From NCBI RefSeq assembly GCF_004365965.1, contig NZ_SOEB01000002.1, positions 62,001 to 126,000 on the forward strand: 64,000 nucleotides of DNA, written 5' to 3'. The position numbers and the translations under genes are program-made. Below are positions 35,271-44,900 of the stretch, piece by piece; the stretch's first letter is position 1, and each line of letters starts with the position of its first letter. The notes below the pieces were generated by a model. It was given only the letters and a program-made list of their open reading frames with translations. It did no database searches and had not been told where the DNA came from. This DNA is from Rhodovulum visakhapatnamense. Its GTDB lineage: Bacteria; Pseudomonadota; Alphaproteobacteria; Rhodobacterales; Rhodobacteraceae.

Positions 35271-35306
35271 CGCTTCAGCTTCCCGTCAGGGAGGGGGGGC
35301 TATAGA
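35271..35306 (+). promoter_or_regulatory. Predicted response-regulator box and -10 for the two-component genes
   Basis: The box at 35271-35294 (CGCTTCAGC-N3-CCGTCAGG-N-AGG) has TCAG cores 11 bp apart in place of a -35, and TATAGA at 35301-35306 is a good -10. The geometry matches PhoB-type activation and suggests autoregulation. Confidence 0.6.
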
Positions 35307-35332
35307 GTGCCCCCAGCACGAAGGACGAACCG

Positions 35333-35992
35333 ATGCGCATCCTGCTGATCGAGGACGATACGGTACTGGGGGCCGCAGTGGCCGACCAGCTGCGGGCCGA
35401 CGGCCATTCGGCCGACTGGGCCAAGCGGCTTGACGCCGCCGACGACACGCTGGCGGTCGGGGCCTTCGATCTGGTGCTGCTGGACCTGATGCTGCCCGAC
35501 GGGCGCGGCATTCCCTTCCTGCGCCGGATGCGGGCGCGGGGCGACGCGACGCCGGTCATCATCCTGACCGCGCTCGACCAGGTGTCGGACCGGATCGAGG
35601 GGCTGAACGCTGGCGCCGACGACTACATGGTGAAACCCTTCGATCTGGACGAGCTGTCGGCCCGGATCGGATCGGTGGCCCGGCGCTATGCGGGCAACCC
35701 GAACCCGCTGATCAATCTGGGGCCGCTGGAAATCGACCTGGCCGCCAAGGCGGTGCGCCGCTACGGCCGCCCGGTGACGCTGACCCATCGCGAATGGGCG
35801 CTGTTCGAGGCCTTCGTGCAGGCGCCCGGGCGGCTTTTGTCCAAGGCGCAGCTTGAGGAGCGGCTTTATTCCTTCGACGACAGCATCGAAAGCAACACCA
35901 TCGAGGTGCATGTCAGCCGGTTGCGCAAGAAACTCGGCCGCAGCGTGATCGATACCGAGCGCGGGCTCGGCTACCGGCTGGGCAGCCCGTGA
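35333..35992 (+). CDS. OmpR-family response regulator
   Basis: A 219-residue regulator. The receiver domain (1-~115) has Asp51 as phosphorylation site in LLDLMLPDG and Lys101 in VKPFDLDEL. The C-terminal winged helix (about 125-217) ends RGLGYRLG. It is closest to the QseB/PmrA subgroup. Its gene overlaps the sensor kinase start (GTGA), and it probably binds the TCAG direct repeats upstream of itself and the redox genes. Confidence 0.94.
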   Translation: MRILLIEDDTVLGAAVADQLRADGHSADWAKRLDAADDTLAVGAFDLVLLDLMLPDGRGIPFLRRMRARGDATPVIILTALDQVSDRIEGLNAGADDYMVKPFDLDELSARIGSVARRYAGNPNPLINLGPLEIDLAAKAVRRYGRPVTLTHREWALFEAFVQAPGRLLSKAQLEERLYSFDDSIESNTIEVHVSRLRKKLGRSVIDTERGLGYRLGSP

Positions 35993-37422
35993 GGGCGCCG
36001 CGCTCGTTGCAGGGGCGGCTGGCGCTGGCGGTGGGGCTGGCGGTGACCGTGCTGTGGATCGCCGCGGCGGGCGCCACGCTGCGCGAACTGAGCCACGAGA
36101 TGGACGAGGTCTTCGACGGCGCCCTGCGCGATGCGGCGCACCGGCTGCTGCCGCTGGCGGTGCGCGTCCATGAGGGCCGCGACCGGGGGCTGGCGCTGGG
36201 GCCGCTGGTCCGGGGCGAGCGGGACGGACATCGCCGCAAGGATGACGATGACGACGACTGGCACGAGGACCGCCGCAACCGGCATGCCGAGGAATGGTCG
36301 GAACGCATCCGGCAGTTCAACGGCGATGTCGAGGATCTGAGCTATGTGGTGCGCGACGGCGACGGCTCGATCCTGCTGATTTCCGAGGATGCCGAACCCG
36401 ACGATTTCCCGCCATTCCGGCGCGAGGGCTTCAGCCGCACCGCGACCCACCGTCTGTTCTACGAATCCGCGCGCGGCGAGGACGTGACCATCGCCGTGGC
36501 GGAACCCCTGTCGCGCCGCAGGGACATTGCGCGCGAGATTGCGACGAACCTCGCTTTGCCTCTGGCGGTGGTGATCCCGCTCAGCCTGCTGGCCATCGTG
36601 ATCGCGGTGGGCACCAGCCTGCGCCCGGTGCGCAGCCTTCGCCAGCAGCTGGCGGAACGCGGCTCGCGCAATCTTTCGGCGCTGGGCGATGGCGGCCTGC
36701 CGACCGAGCTGCGCCCCATCGTCGGCAGCATCAACGACCTGCTGTCGCGCCTGCGCGCCGCCTTCGAGGCCGAACGCAGCTTTGCCGCCAATGCCGCGCA
36801 CGAGCTGCGTACCCCGGTCGCGGGCGCCATTGCCCAGGCCCAGCGACTGCGCGCCGAGACCGCCGACCGCAGCGCCGCAGCCCGCGCCGCCGAGATCGAG
36901 ACCACCCTGAAACGGCTGAACCGCCTGTCCGAAAAGCTGATGCAGCTGGCCCGCGCCGAGGGTGCGCGACTGCGCGTTGCCGAGCCCTCGGACCTGCGCC
37001 CGGTGCTGCGGATCGTGGCGGACGATCTCGAACGGCTGGGCTCGGCCGGGCGCATCGCCCTGACGATGCCCGAGACGCCGGTGCTGTCCGATCTCGACCC
37101 GGACGCCTTCGGCATCCTCTGCCGCAACCTGATCGAGAACGCGCTGAAACACGGCACGCCCCAGGGCCCGGTCGAGGTCGCGCTCGGCCCGGGCGGCGTG
37201 CTGTCGGTCGCCAATGACGGCGCGCCGGTCCCGCCCGAGGAACTGGCGCGGCTGACCGCGCGCTTCGCCCGCTCGAATGGCCGGGCCGAGGGCGCGGGGC
37301 TGGGGCTTGCCATCGTGCGCACCATCGCCGACCGGGCCGCGGGCCGGATCGAGCTCCTGTCGCCCCGCCCCGGCAAAAGCGACGGGTTCGAGGCGCGGTT
37401 CACCCTGCCCGCCCGGCCCTGA
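35989..37422 (+). CDS. Sensor histidine kinase with Asp/His-rich periplasmic loop
   Basis: A 477-residue kinase. One helix at about 10-30, a periplasmic domain at about 31-180, a second helix at about 188-208, a HAMP-like linker, HisKA with His271 in ANAAHELRTPVAGAI, and HATPase with NLIENALKHGTP and GAGLGLAIVRT. The sensor domain contains HRRKDDDDDDWHEDRR (about 81-96), six Asp flanked by His, a likely cation or metal site. The start is a GTG overlapping the regulator stop. Confidence 0.93.
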   Translation: MRAPRSLQGRLALAVGLAVTVLWIAAAGATLRELSHEMDEVFDGALRDAAHRLLPLAVRVHEGRDRGLALGPLVRGERDGHRRKDDDDDDWHEDRRNRHAEEWSERIRQFNGDVEDLSYVVRDGDGSILLISEDAEPDDFPPFRREGFSRTATHRLFYESARGEDVTIAVAEPLSRRRDIAREIATNLALPLAVVIPLSLLAIVIAVGTSLRPVRSLRQQLAERGSRNLSALGDGGLPTELRPIVGSINDLLSRLRAAFEAERSFAANAAHELRTPVAGAIAQAQRLRAETADRSAAARAAEIETTLKRLNRLSEKLMQLARAEGARLRVAEPSDLRPVLRIVADDLERLGSAGRIALTMPETPVLSDLDPDAFGILCRNLIENALKHGTPQGPVEVALGPGGVLSVANDGAPVPPEELARLTARFARSNGRAEGAGLGLAIVRTIADRAAGRIELLSPRPGKSDGFEARFTLPARP

Positions 37423-37437
37423 GCCGGGCGCGCGGCC

Positions 37438-38136
37438 TCAGGCCAGAACGATCCCGGCGCTGCTGGCGGTGTTGCGGATATGCGCGCCCATCGCCGCCGC
37501 GCTGCCCGCCCCGTCGCCCGCCCGAAGCGCCGCGATGATCTGGCGGTGTTCGGCGATCGACTGCGCCATGCGGGCGCAGGCGGTATTGGGAACAGGCTGG
37601 CGCTGGCTTTCGGTCAGAAGGCTCTGCACCGACTGGTACAGCCGCCACAGCATCCGGTTCGGGCAGGCCCGGGCGATGGTTTCGTGCAGCCGCAGGTCGG
37701 CCTCGACATGGGCCACCAGATCGCCCTGGTTCCAGGCGCTTTCGAAGGTCGCGTTGGCATGCTCCAGCGCGTCGAGATCGGCCGCGCCCAGATGCCCGGC
37801 CGCCAGCCGGCACAGCTCGGTCTCGATCAGCAGGCGCGACTGGAACACGTCGCCGATGCTGAACGCCCCGTCATAGCGCCACGGCGAGGGCAGCCGGTCC
37901 TCGCCCTCGGGATCGACCACGAAGGTCCCGCGCGCGGGCAGCGTGCGCACCAGACCCAGCGTCTCGAGCGTCAGAAGCGCCTCGCGCAGCGTCGGGCGCG
38001 ACACCTTCAGCCGGTCCGACAGCACCCGCTGCGACGGCATTTTCTCGCCGCGCTTCAGTTCGCCCGACCGGATCATCTCCTGCAGATGCCGCGCCGTGGC
38101 CTGCGCGACCGGCACCTTGTCGTCATGGGAAATCAT
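37438..38136 (-). CDS. FadR/GntR-family regulator of the adjacent transporter operon
   Basis: A 232-residue regulator. The winged helix (about 8-70; SDRLKVSRPTLREALLTLETL) is followed by an FCD domain (about 90-225) with HVEADLRLHETIARACPN and IAEHRQII. The ATG at 38136 is chosen because GGAGGG lies upstream; an ATG seven codons earlier lacks a site. It is divergent from the ABC transporter genes and probably represses them. Confidence 0.9.
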   Translation of the reverse strand: MISHDDKVPVAQATARHLQEMIRSGELKRGEKMPSQRVLSDRLKVSRPTLREALLTLETLGLVRTLPARGTFVVDPEGEDRLPSPWRYDGAFSIGDVFQSRLLIETELCRLAAGHLGAADLDALEHANATFESAWNQGDLVAHVEADLRLHETIARACPNRMLWRLYQSVQSLLTESQRQPVPNTACARMAQSIAEHRQIIAALRAGDGAGSAAAMGAHIRNTASSAGIVLA

Positions 38137-38225
38137 CGCACCCTCCAGCCCGGCCATCCTATCGCCCGCGCCGCAAGGTCCGCAACTTGGGCTCTTGCAT
38201 TCGGACCGGCCTCATGGTCCCATAC

Positions 38226-38249
38226 TGGTCAGACCGGTTTGTCCGGTCA
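38226..38249. promoter_or_regulatory. Palindromic operator candidate between regulator and transporter
   Basis: Two overlapping palindromes, GGTC-A-GACC (38227-38235) and GACCGG-N5-CCGGTC (38232-38248), lie in the divergent region about 30 bases before the transporter ATG. The GGTC/GACC core fits FadR/GntR binding sites. Confidence 0.5.
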
Positions 38250-38279
38250 ATCCAGAATCATAACCAACGGGGATCGACA

Positions 38280-39074
38280 ATGACCAAGACAGGGATGACC
38301 GCCGCCGCGCTCGGGCTGGCGGTACTGGCGGGCGGCGCACTGCCCGCGGCGGCGCAGGACACGCTGACCGTCGGCGCCAATATCGGCAACGTTCCGTGGG
38401 AGTTTCAGGACGAGACCGGCGCCTTCGTGGGCTTCGAGATCGACCTGGTGAATGCCGTCGCCGAAAAGCTGGGCGCCGAGGTCGAGATCGTGAACATCCC
38501 GTTCAACGGGCTTTTCTCGGCAGTCCAGTCGGGCCGGATCGACATCGCCATGTCCTCGATCACCATCACCGACGAGCGGTTGACGTCGGTCACCTTCGCC
38601 CAGCCCTATTATGACAGCGACCAGTCGCTGACCGTCGTCGCGGGCGGCCCGGCCTCGCTGGACGAGATGTCGGGCAAGACCGTAGGCGTCGATACCGGCT
38701 CGACCGGCGACATGTGGGCGACCGAACACAACGCCGAATACGGCTTTGGCGATATCCGCCGGTACGAAGGTCTTGCGCCCGCCATGCTGGACCTGACTGC
38801 GGGCCGGATCGACGGCTATATCTCGGACATTCCGGCGCTGCTTTACTACGTCAAGGACAAGCCCAACCTCGAAGTCGTCCAGCGCATCGAGACCGGCGAG
38901 AAATACTCGATGATGTTCGCCAAGGACGCCCCGCTGGCCCAGACCGTGAACGATGCGATCACCGCGCTGAAGGACGAGGGCGCCATCGCCGCGCTGCACG
39001 AGAAATGGTTCGGCAAGGCGCCGGAGGACACCACCTCGACGGTGCGCGTCCTGCCGATTCCGTCGCTCGACTGA
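38280..39074 (+). CDS. Polar amino-acid ABC transporter substrate-binding protein
   Basis: A 264-residue periplasmic binding protein. The signal peptide (1-~26) ends PAAAQ. The type II fold shows the family pattern PWEFQDETGAFVGFEIDLVNAVAEKLG, NGLFSAVQSGRIDIAMSSIT and later KTVGVDTGSTGDM. The ligand is probably a polar amino acid or derivative. It heads an operon with a permease, an ATPase and a PLP enzyme. Confidence 0.92.
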   Translation: MTKTGMTAAALGLAVLAGGALPAAAQDTLTVGANIGNVPWEFQDETGAFVGFEIDLVNAVAEKLGAEVEIVNIPFNGLFSAVQSGRIDIAMSSITITDERLTSVTFAQPYYDSDQSLTVVAGGPASLDEMSGKTVGVDTGSTGDMWATEHNAEYGFGDIRRYEGLAPAMLDLTAGRIDGYISDIPALLYYVKDKPNLEVVQRIETGEKYSMMFAKDAPLAQTVNDAITALKDEGAIAALHEKWFGKAPEDTTSTVRVLPIPSLD

Positions 39075-39129
39075 CCGAAGACCGGGGCCGCGCCACCGCC
39101 GCGCGGCCCCCTTCCAGAGAAAGACACCC

Positions 39130-39801
39130 ATGGGAATCGTCGAGACCTTCCTGAACGCCGAGGTGTTCGTCCGGACCTGGCCGCTGCTGGTCAAGGGGCT
39201 CTGGGTGACGCTGCAGCTCGGCGCGTCGAGCATCCTTGCCGGGCTGGCGCTGGGCCTCGGCCTGTCGATGGTCCGGCTTTACGCGCTGTGGCCGCTGCGG
39301 CTGCTGGCCCGGATCTATATCGACGTGTTCCGCTCGATCCCGGTGCTGGTGCTGCTGATCGTGGTCTATTACGCCCTGCCCTTCGTCGGCCTGCGGCTGT
39401 CGCCCTTCGTGTCGGCCATGACCGCGCTGTCGCTGGTCTCGGGCGCCTATACGGCCGAGATCTTCCGGGCCGGGATCGAGGCGATCCCGCGCGGCCAGTT
39501 CGAGGCGTCGGCCGCGCTGGGACTGACCGCGCGCCAGACCATGATCGACGTGATCCTGCCGCAGGCGATCCGGGTGGTGATCCCGCCCCTGACGAACAAT
39601 TCGATCAACGTCGTCAAGGACACGGCGCTGGCCTCGGTGGTGGCGATGCCCGACCTGCTGAAACAGGCGACCCAGGCCCAGGCGCTGGCCGCCAACCCGA
39701 CACCGCTGATCGGGGCGGCGCTGATCTATCTGGCCTTCCTCTGGCCGCTGGTCGCGCTGGTCTCCCGGATGGAGCGCCGCTTCGGCGCGAGGAGGCGCTG
39801 A
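39130..39801 (+). CDS. Polar amino-acid ABC transporter permease
   Basis: A 223-residue HisM/GlnP-type permease with about five helices. The EAA loop reads [28 protein letters not shown], contacting the ATPase, and [19 protein letters not shown] is typical. Only one permease gene is present, so it presumably works as a homodimer. Its stop lies one base before the ATPase ATG. Confidence 0.93.
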   Translation: MGIVETFLNAEVFVRTWPLLVKGLWVTLQLGASSILAGLALGLGLSMVRLYALWPLRLLARIYIDVFRSIPVLVLLIVVYYALPFVGLRLSPFVSAMTALSLVSGAYTAEIFRAGIEAIPRGQFEASAALGLTARQTMIDVILPQAIRVVIPPLTNNSINVVKDTALASVVAMPDLLKQATQAQALAANPTPLIGAALIYLAFLWPLVALVSRMERRFGARRR

Positions 39802-39802
39802 G

Positions 39803-40540
<738 letters not shown>

Positions 40541-40566
40541 CGCGATCTTACCGACAAGGACAGACG

Positions 40567-41826
40567 ATGACCGAACCGACCGACCCGCTCGACATGGCGT
40601 TCGTGCAAAGCCAGTTTCCCGGCCTGCGCGATGACTGGGTGTTCTTCGACAATGCCGGGGGCGCGCAGACCGCGCGCGGCGCCATCGAGCGGGTGACCGA
40701 GTTCCTGACCCATCGCAACGTTCAGATCGGCGGCAGCTATCAGGTCTCGCTCGACGCGGCCGAGGCGCTGATGCGCGGGCGCCGGGCGGCGGCGACGCTG
40801 GTCAATGCCGCGCGCCCCGAAGAGATCGTCTTCGGCCCCTCGACCACGGTGCTGATGCAGACGCTTGCCGCCGCGATGCGCAGCCAGTTCCGGCCCGGCG
40901 ACGAGATCGTCGTGACCATGGCCGATCATGAAAGCAATATCGGCCCCTGGATGCGGCTGCGCGAATTCGGGGTCGAGGTCAGGGTCTGGCCGCTCGACCC
41001 CGAGACCCATGAACTGAAGCTGGAGGATCTCGCGCCGCTGATGTCCGACCGGACGCGGCTGGTCTGCGTCACCCATGTCTCGAACATCCTCGGCCATATC
41101 ACCCCGGTGGCCAGGATCGCGCGGTTCGTCCATGACCATGGCGCACAGATCGTCGTCGATGCCGTCGCCTATGCGCCGCACCGGCTGATCGACGTGCAGG
41201 GCTGGGATGTCGATTACTACGTCTTCAGCCTCTACAAGACCTACGGGCCGCATACCGCGATCATGTATGGCAAGTACGACCTGCTGTTGCGGCTCGACGG
41301 GCTTTATCACTACTTCTACGGCAAGGACAAAGTCCCCGGCAAACTCGAACCCGGCAACCCGAATTACGAACTCGCCTACAGCACAGAAGGGGTGGTCGAG
41401 TATCTGGCGGCGCTGGGCACCCGCGCCGGGGCGGCCGCCGATGCCAGCCTGCGCGACCGGGTGGCCGCCGGTTACGCGGCCATCGAGCGCCACGAGGCCC
41501 GGCTGACCGACCGGCTGCTGTCCTGGCTGAACGCCCGCAACGACTGCCGGGTGATCGGCCCCGCCCGGACGGGCGACGCGGCGCGGGTTCCGACCGTGTC
41601 CTTCCGCTTCGACGGGCTCGATTCGGGGGCGGTGACGCGGGCGATGGACGGTTACGGCATCGCCATCCGCCATGGCGATTTCCACGCCCGGCGGCTGGTC
41701 GAGGCCCTGGGCGAAACCGGCGATGGCGGCGTCCTGCGGGTGTCGATGGTGCATTACAACACGCTGGCCGAGGTCGACCGCCTGACCGCCGCCCTGGCCG
41801 AGATCGTTCAGGCCGCCGCGGCCTGA
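40567..41826 (+). CDS. Class V PLP-dependent aminotransferase (cysteine desulfurase/selenocysteine lyase-like)
   Basis: A 419-residue PLP enzyme. The Schiff-base Lys224 is in FSLYKTYGPH, the PLP-binding Asp/His region is HGAQIVVDAVAYAPH, and the N-terminus FFDNAGGAQTARGAIERV fits the class. The C-terminal motif GGVLRVSMVHYNTLAEVDRL is typical of the desulfurase-like branch, but no catalytic Cys loop of IscS or SufS type is obvious. Encoded 26 bases after the transporter ATPase, it probably degrades the imported amino acid. Confidence 0.88.
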   Translation: MTEPTDPLDMAFVQSQFPGLRDDWVFFDNAGGAQTARGAIERVTEFLTHRNVQIGGSYQVSLDAAEALMRGRRAAATLVNAARPEEIVFGPSTTVLMQTLAAAMRSQFRPGDEIVVTMADHESNIGPWMRLREFGVEVRVWPLDPETHELKLEDLAPLMSDRTRLVCVTHVSNILGHITPVARIARFVHDHGAQIVVDAVAYAPHRLIDVQGWDVDYYVFSLYKTYGPHTAIMYGKYDLLLRLDGLYHYFYGKDKVPGKLEPGNPNYELAYSTEGVVEYLAALGTRAGAAADASLRDRVAAGYAAIERHEARLTDRLLSWLNARNDCRVIGPARTGDAARVPTVSFRFDGLDSGAVTRAMDGYGIAIRHGDFHARRLVEALGETGDGGVLRVSMVHYNTLAEVDRLTAALAEIVQAAAA

Positions 41827-41901
41827 ACCGTACGCGCTTCGGCAGCGCCCGCCGGTCCTGCGGCCCACCCCCTGGTCGCGCGGCGCGGCCTGCCGGAAGG
41901 A

Positions 41902-41931
41902 CCCGGGCCGGAGGACTTTCCCCGGCCCGGG
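41902..41931. terminator. Hairpin between convergent aminotransferase and nuclease genes
   Basis: CCCGGGCCGG and CCGGCCCGGG form a perfect 10-bp stem around a 10-base loop, between two convergent stops. There is no T-run, so it is terminator-like rather than canonical. Confidence 0.5.
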
Positions 41932-41937
41932 CCCGGT

Positions 41938-44900
41938 TCAGGCGCCCATGAACGTGTAGTCGTGCACGAAGTCGATATTCGCCGCCGTCACGCCGCTGCC
42001 GCGGATATAGATGGCGTCGTCCTGGCCCAGCGGATCGTCGAGATAGACCACGACGCTGGTTCCGGACTGGACGATCCCGGCGATCTCGACCCCCTGGCCC
42101 AGCGCGATCCGGTCGACCCCGACCTCGTAGTCCAGCACGATATCGCGCTCGCGGCTGCCGTTCAGCGCCTCGTCGCCGAAGTAGAACAGATCGGCCCCGG
42201 CCCCGCCCAGCATGGTTTCGTAGAAGCCCGCGCCCGAGACCACCAGATCGTCGCCATCGGTGCCCGTCAGGCGGTCGTTGCCCGCGGTACCCATCACCAG
42301 CGTCAGCGCCGGGGCGTCGATCACCGTGTCGTCGCGGTAGTTGAGGTTCTGGATCCGCTCGTCGCCCTCGGCCCCGGTATCGGCCAGATCGAAGGCGCTG
42401 TCGGCATCGCCGAAATTGGCGGCCAGATACTCGGCCAGCGCATCCTGTTCGGTGCCGTCTGCCGCGAAGGTGGCGACGCCCGACAGGGTGCCGTCCGTGG
42501 TGCCGTCGCCATCGAGATCGGCCAGATCGACCCGGTCGGTATAGGCCGCCTCCTGCGGGAAGGGATAGCCGTCGCCGCCATCGGCCATGAAGTTCAGAGT
42601 CACGACGCGGACAAGCCCGTCGGCATCGCCCACCAGTTGGCCGTCGCGCACCAGCACGTCGATGTCGTTGCCATCGGCATCGGTGATCGCGGCCGAGACG
42701 ATCCGCGCCCCCGCCGGCAGGTCGGGGTCGAAGCTGAACTGCACGCCCGAAACCTGCGGGAACTGGCCCGCCGCCGAGGGTGCCGCGGCGACCCCGTGTT
42801 CGAGGATCGCGACCAGATCGGCCCGGGTCACCGTGACCAGCGACAGCGCGTTGTTGAAGGCCAGCGTCGCCTTGATGTCGGTCTCGCTGATGCCGCCCTC
42901 GGGTTTGACGATTTCGCCGTCGGCATCGACAATCTCGCCATTGGCCTGACGCACATAGCCGGTGCCGCCCGGAGGCACCACGGTCTCGCCGATCGAGGCG
43001 CGGATGCCGCCGCCGTTCTTGATCGAGACCAGCACCGTATCGTCGACCGCCCTGGCCGCCGCGAGGTTGGCATCGGCGGTCAGGTCGCCCAGGTTGGTTT
43101 CCTGGGTGCGGACCCCGTCGGCGTCGCCCTCGGCGCCGGAGCCCGAGCGGTTGCCGTTCAGGAACACCTCCGAGATGCCGAAGACATTGCCCTCGGTCGC
43201 CACGATCTGCGCGCCGATGGCATCGGCAATCGCCTGGATCTCGGGATCGACAAGATCCCCGGCGCCCAGATCCGCCACGCCCTGATCGTCGGTCGCATAG
43301 GCGCCCGAGACCTCGGCGTCGTAGCTGTCGGCCAGGATGTGCCCGTCCTCGTCGAAGTCGATGACCAGCCGGCCCACGTATTTGTAGGACCCGTCGGTAT
43401 TGACCACGGCAACGGTGTTGCCATCGGCATCGGTGACGAATTGCGGATAGGTGCCCTGCGCCGCGTCGTCATCGCGCAGCCGGTCGGTTTCATCGGCCAG
43501 CAGCGTGTTCGACCCGCCCGCCAGGATCACATCGACATCCGACAGCCGCGAGGCCAGCGCCAGCTCGATCCCGAGGATCTGCATATGCGCCATCAGAATG
43601 ACCTTGTTCATCCCCGGATTGGCGGCCAGCACCGCGTCGACCTCGGCCTGGATCACCGCGGCCAGCGCGTCAAGCTCGGCCTCGGTCGGCTGGGTCCCGG
43701 CCCAGTCGGGCGAGATGGTCACGCCGCCGGGGCTAGAGATCCGGCCCAGCGTGGGCGTGGTCGCGCCCACGACACCGATCAGGTCGCCGTTGACGTCTAG
43801 AACGGTCGACGAGGTGATCGAGTTGCCCTGCGGCGCCTGCCCGCCCGCCACGGCAAGCGGGCCGAGGTTCGCGTCGGTCGAGACGTCGAGATTGGCCGAG
43901 AGATAGGGGAAGAGCGTGCCGGCGAAGTCCTGCCCGGCCAGCGCGGACCCCGTCAGCGCCGAGAAATCGCCCGCCGCATCGCCCGAGATCAGACCGGCCA
44001 GCACCGCCGTGCCCTTGTCGAATTCGTGGTTGCCCAGCGCGACGGCCGCAAAGCCAAGCTCGTTCTGGATCTGGATATCCGCGATCCCGCCCGACCCGAA
44101 GACAGCGGCCGAGGCCTCGAAGAAGACGCCCGGGATGAAGGCGTCGCCGGAACTCAGCCGGATGGTGTTGTCGGCCACTCCGTCATGGCCCAGATCCTGC
44201 GCCTCAAGCGCGTTCATCACCGCCGAGAGGTTGGGCGCCGCCGCGACCGAAGAGGCGCTGCCCTCCTGGTCCGAGACATGCAGGATTTCCAGTGTGAAGA
44301 TGCGGGGCGCGCTTTGCAGGTCGAGCCCGACCACCACCGGATCGTGATCCGAGGCGCGGTAGGGGTCGGCGGTGTAAAGCGATCCGTCGCGCCCGTAATC
44401 GAGGTTGTAGTCGAGCGCGTCGGCCTCGTCGGCATTGATGTTCCAGATCGTGGCGCCGGTCACCTGACCGGCAAGGCTGCCGCTGGCCAGCGCATGGTCG
44501 AGCGAGCCGGTCATGCCATCGAAGACATAGGAATAGCCGTCCGGGTCGTATCGGGTGACCACGTTGACATAGTCGTCCGCGGTGCCCGCGATGTCGTCGG
44601 CGCCCGCCTCGATGGCGCGCACCGGGTCTTCCTTCGTATAGGCGTTCAGATCTCCGATGATCAGGACATCCGGGTCGCCCGAGCCGGTCGGATCGGAGGC
44701 CAGCCAGTCGGCCAGCGCCTTGGCGGCCTCGGTGCGGGTCGCGTTGTTGGCCCCCTGCCCGTCGCCAATGTCCTCATCGCCCGGCAGCACCGAGCCCTTG
44801 GATTTCAGATGCGTGACGACGGCGGTGAAGCTTTCGCCGCTGGCGGTCTCGGTGAAGGTCTGGGCCAGTGCCGGGCGCTGTACGCCCTCGGTCGCGAAGC

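Noticed and set aside
40567-41826. IscS/SufS cysteine desulfurase for Fe-S assembly
   Set aside because: No Fe-S genes are adjacent and no catalytic Cys loop is evident; the transporter operon context points to amino-acid catabolism.
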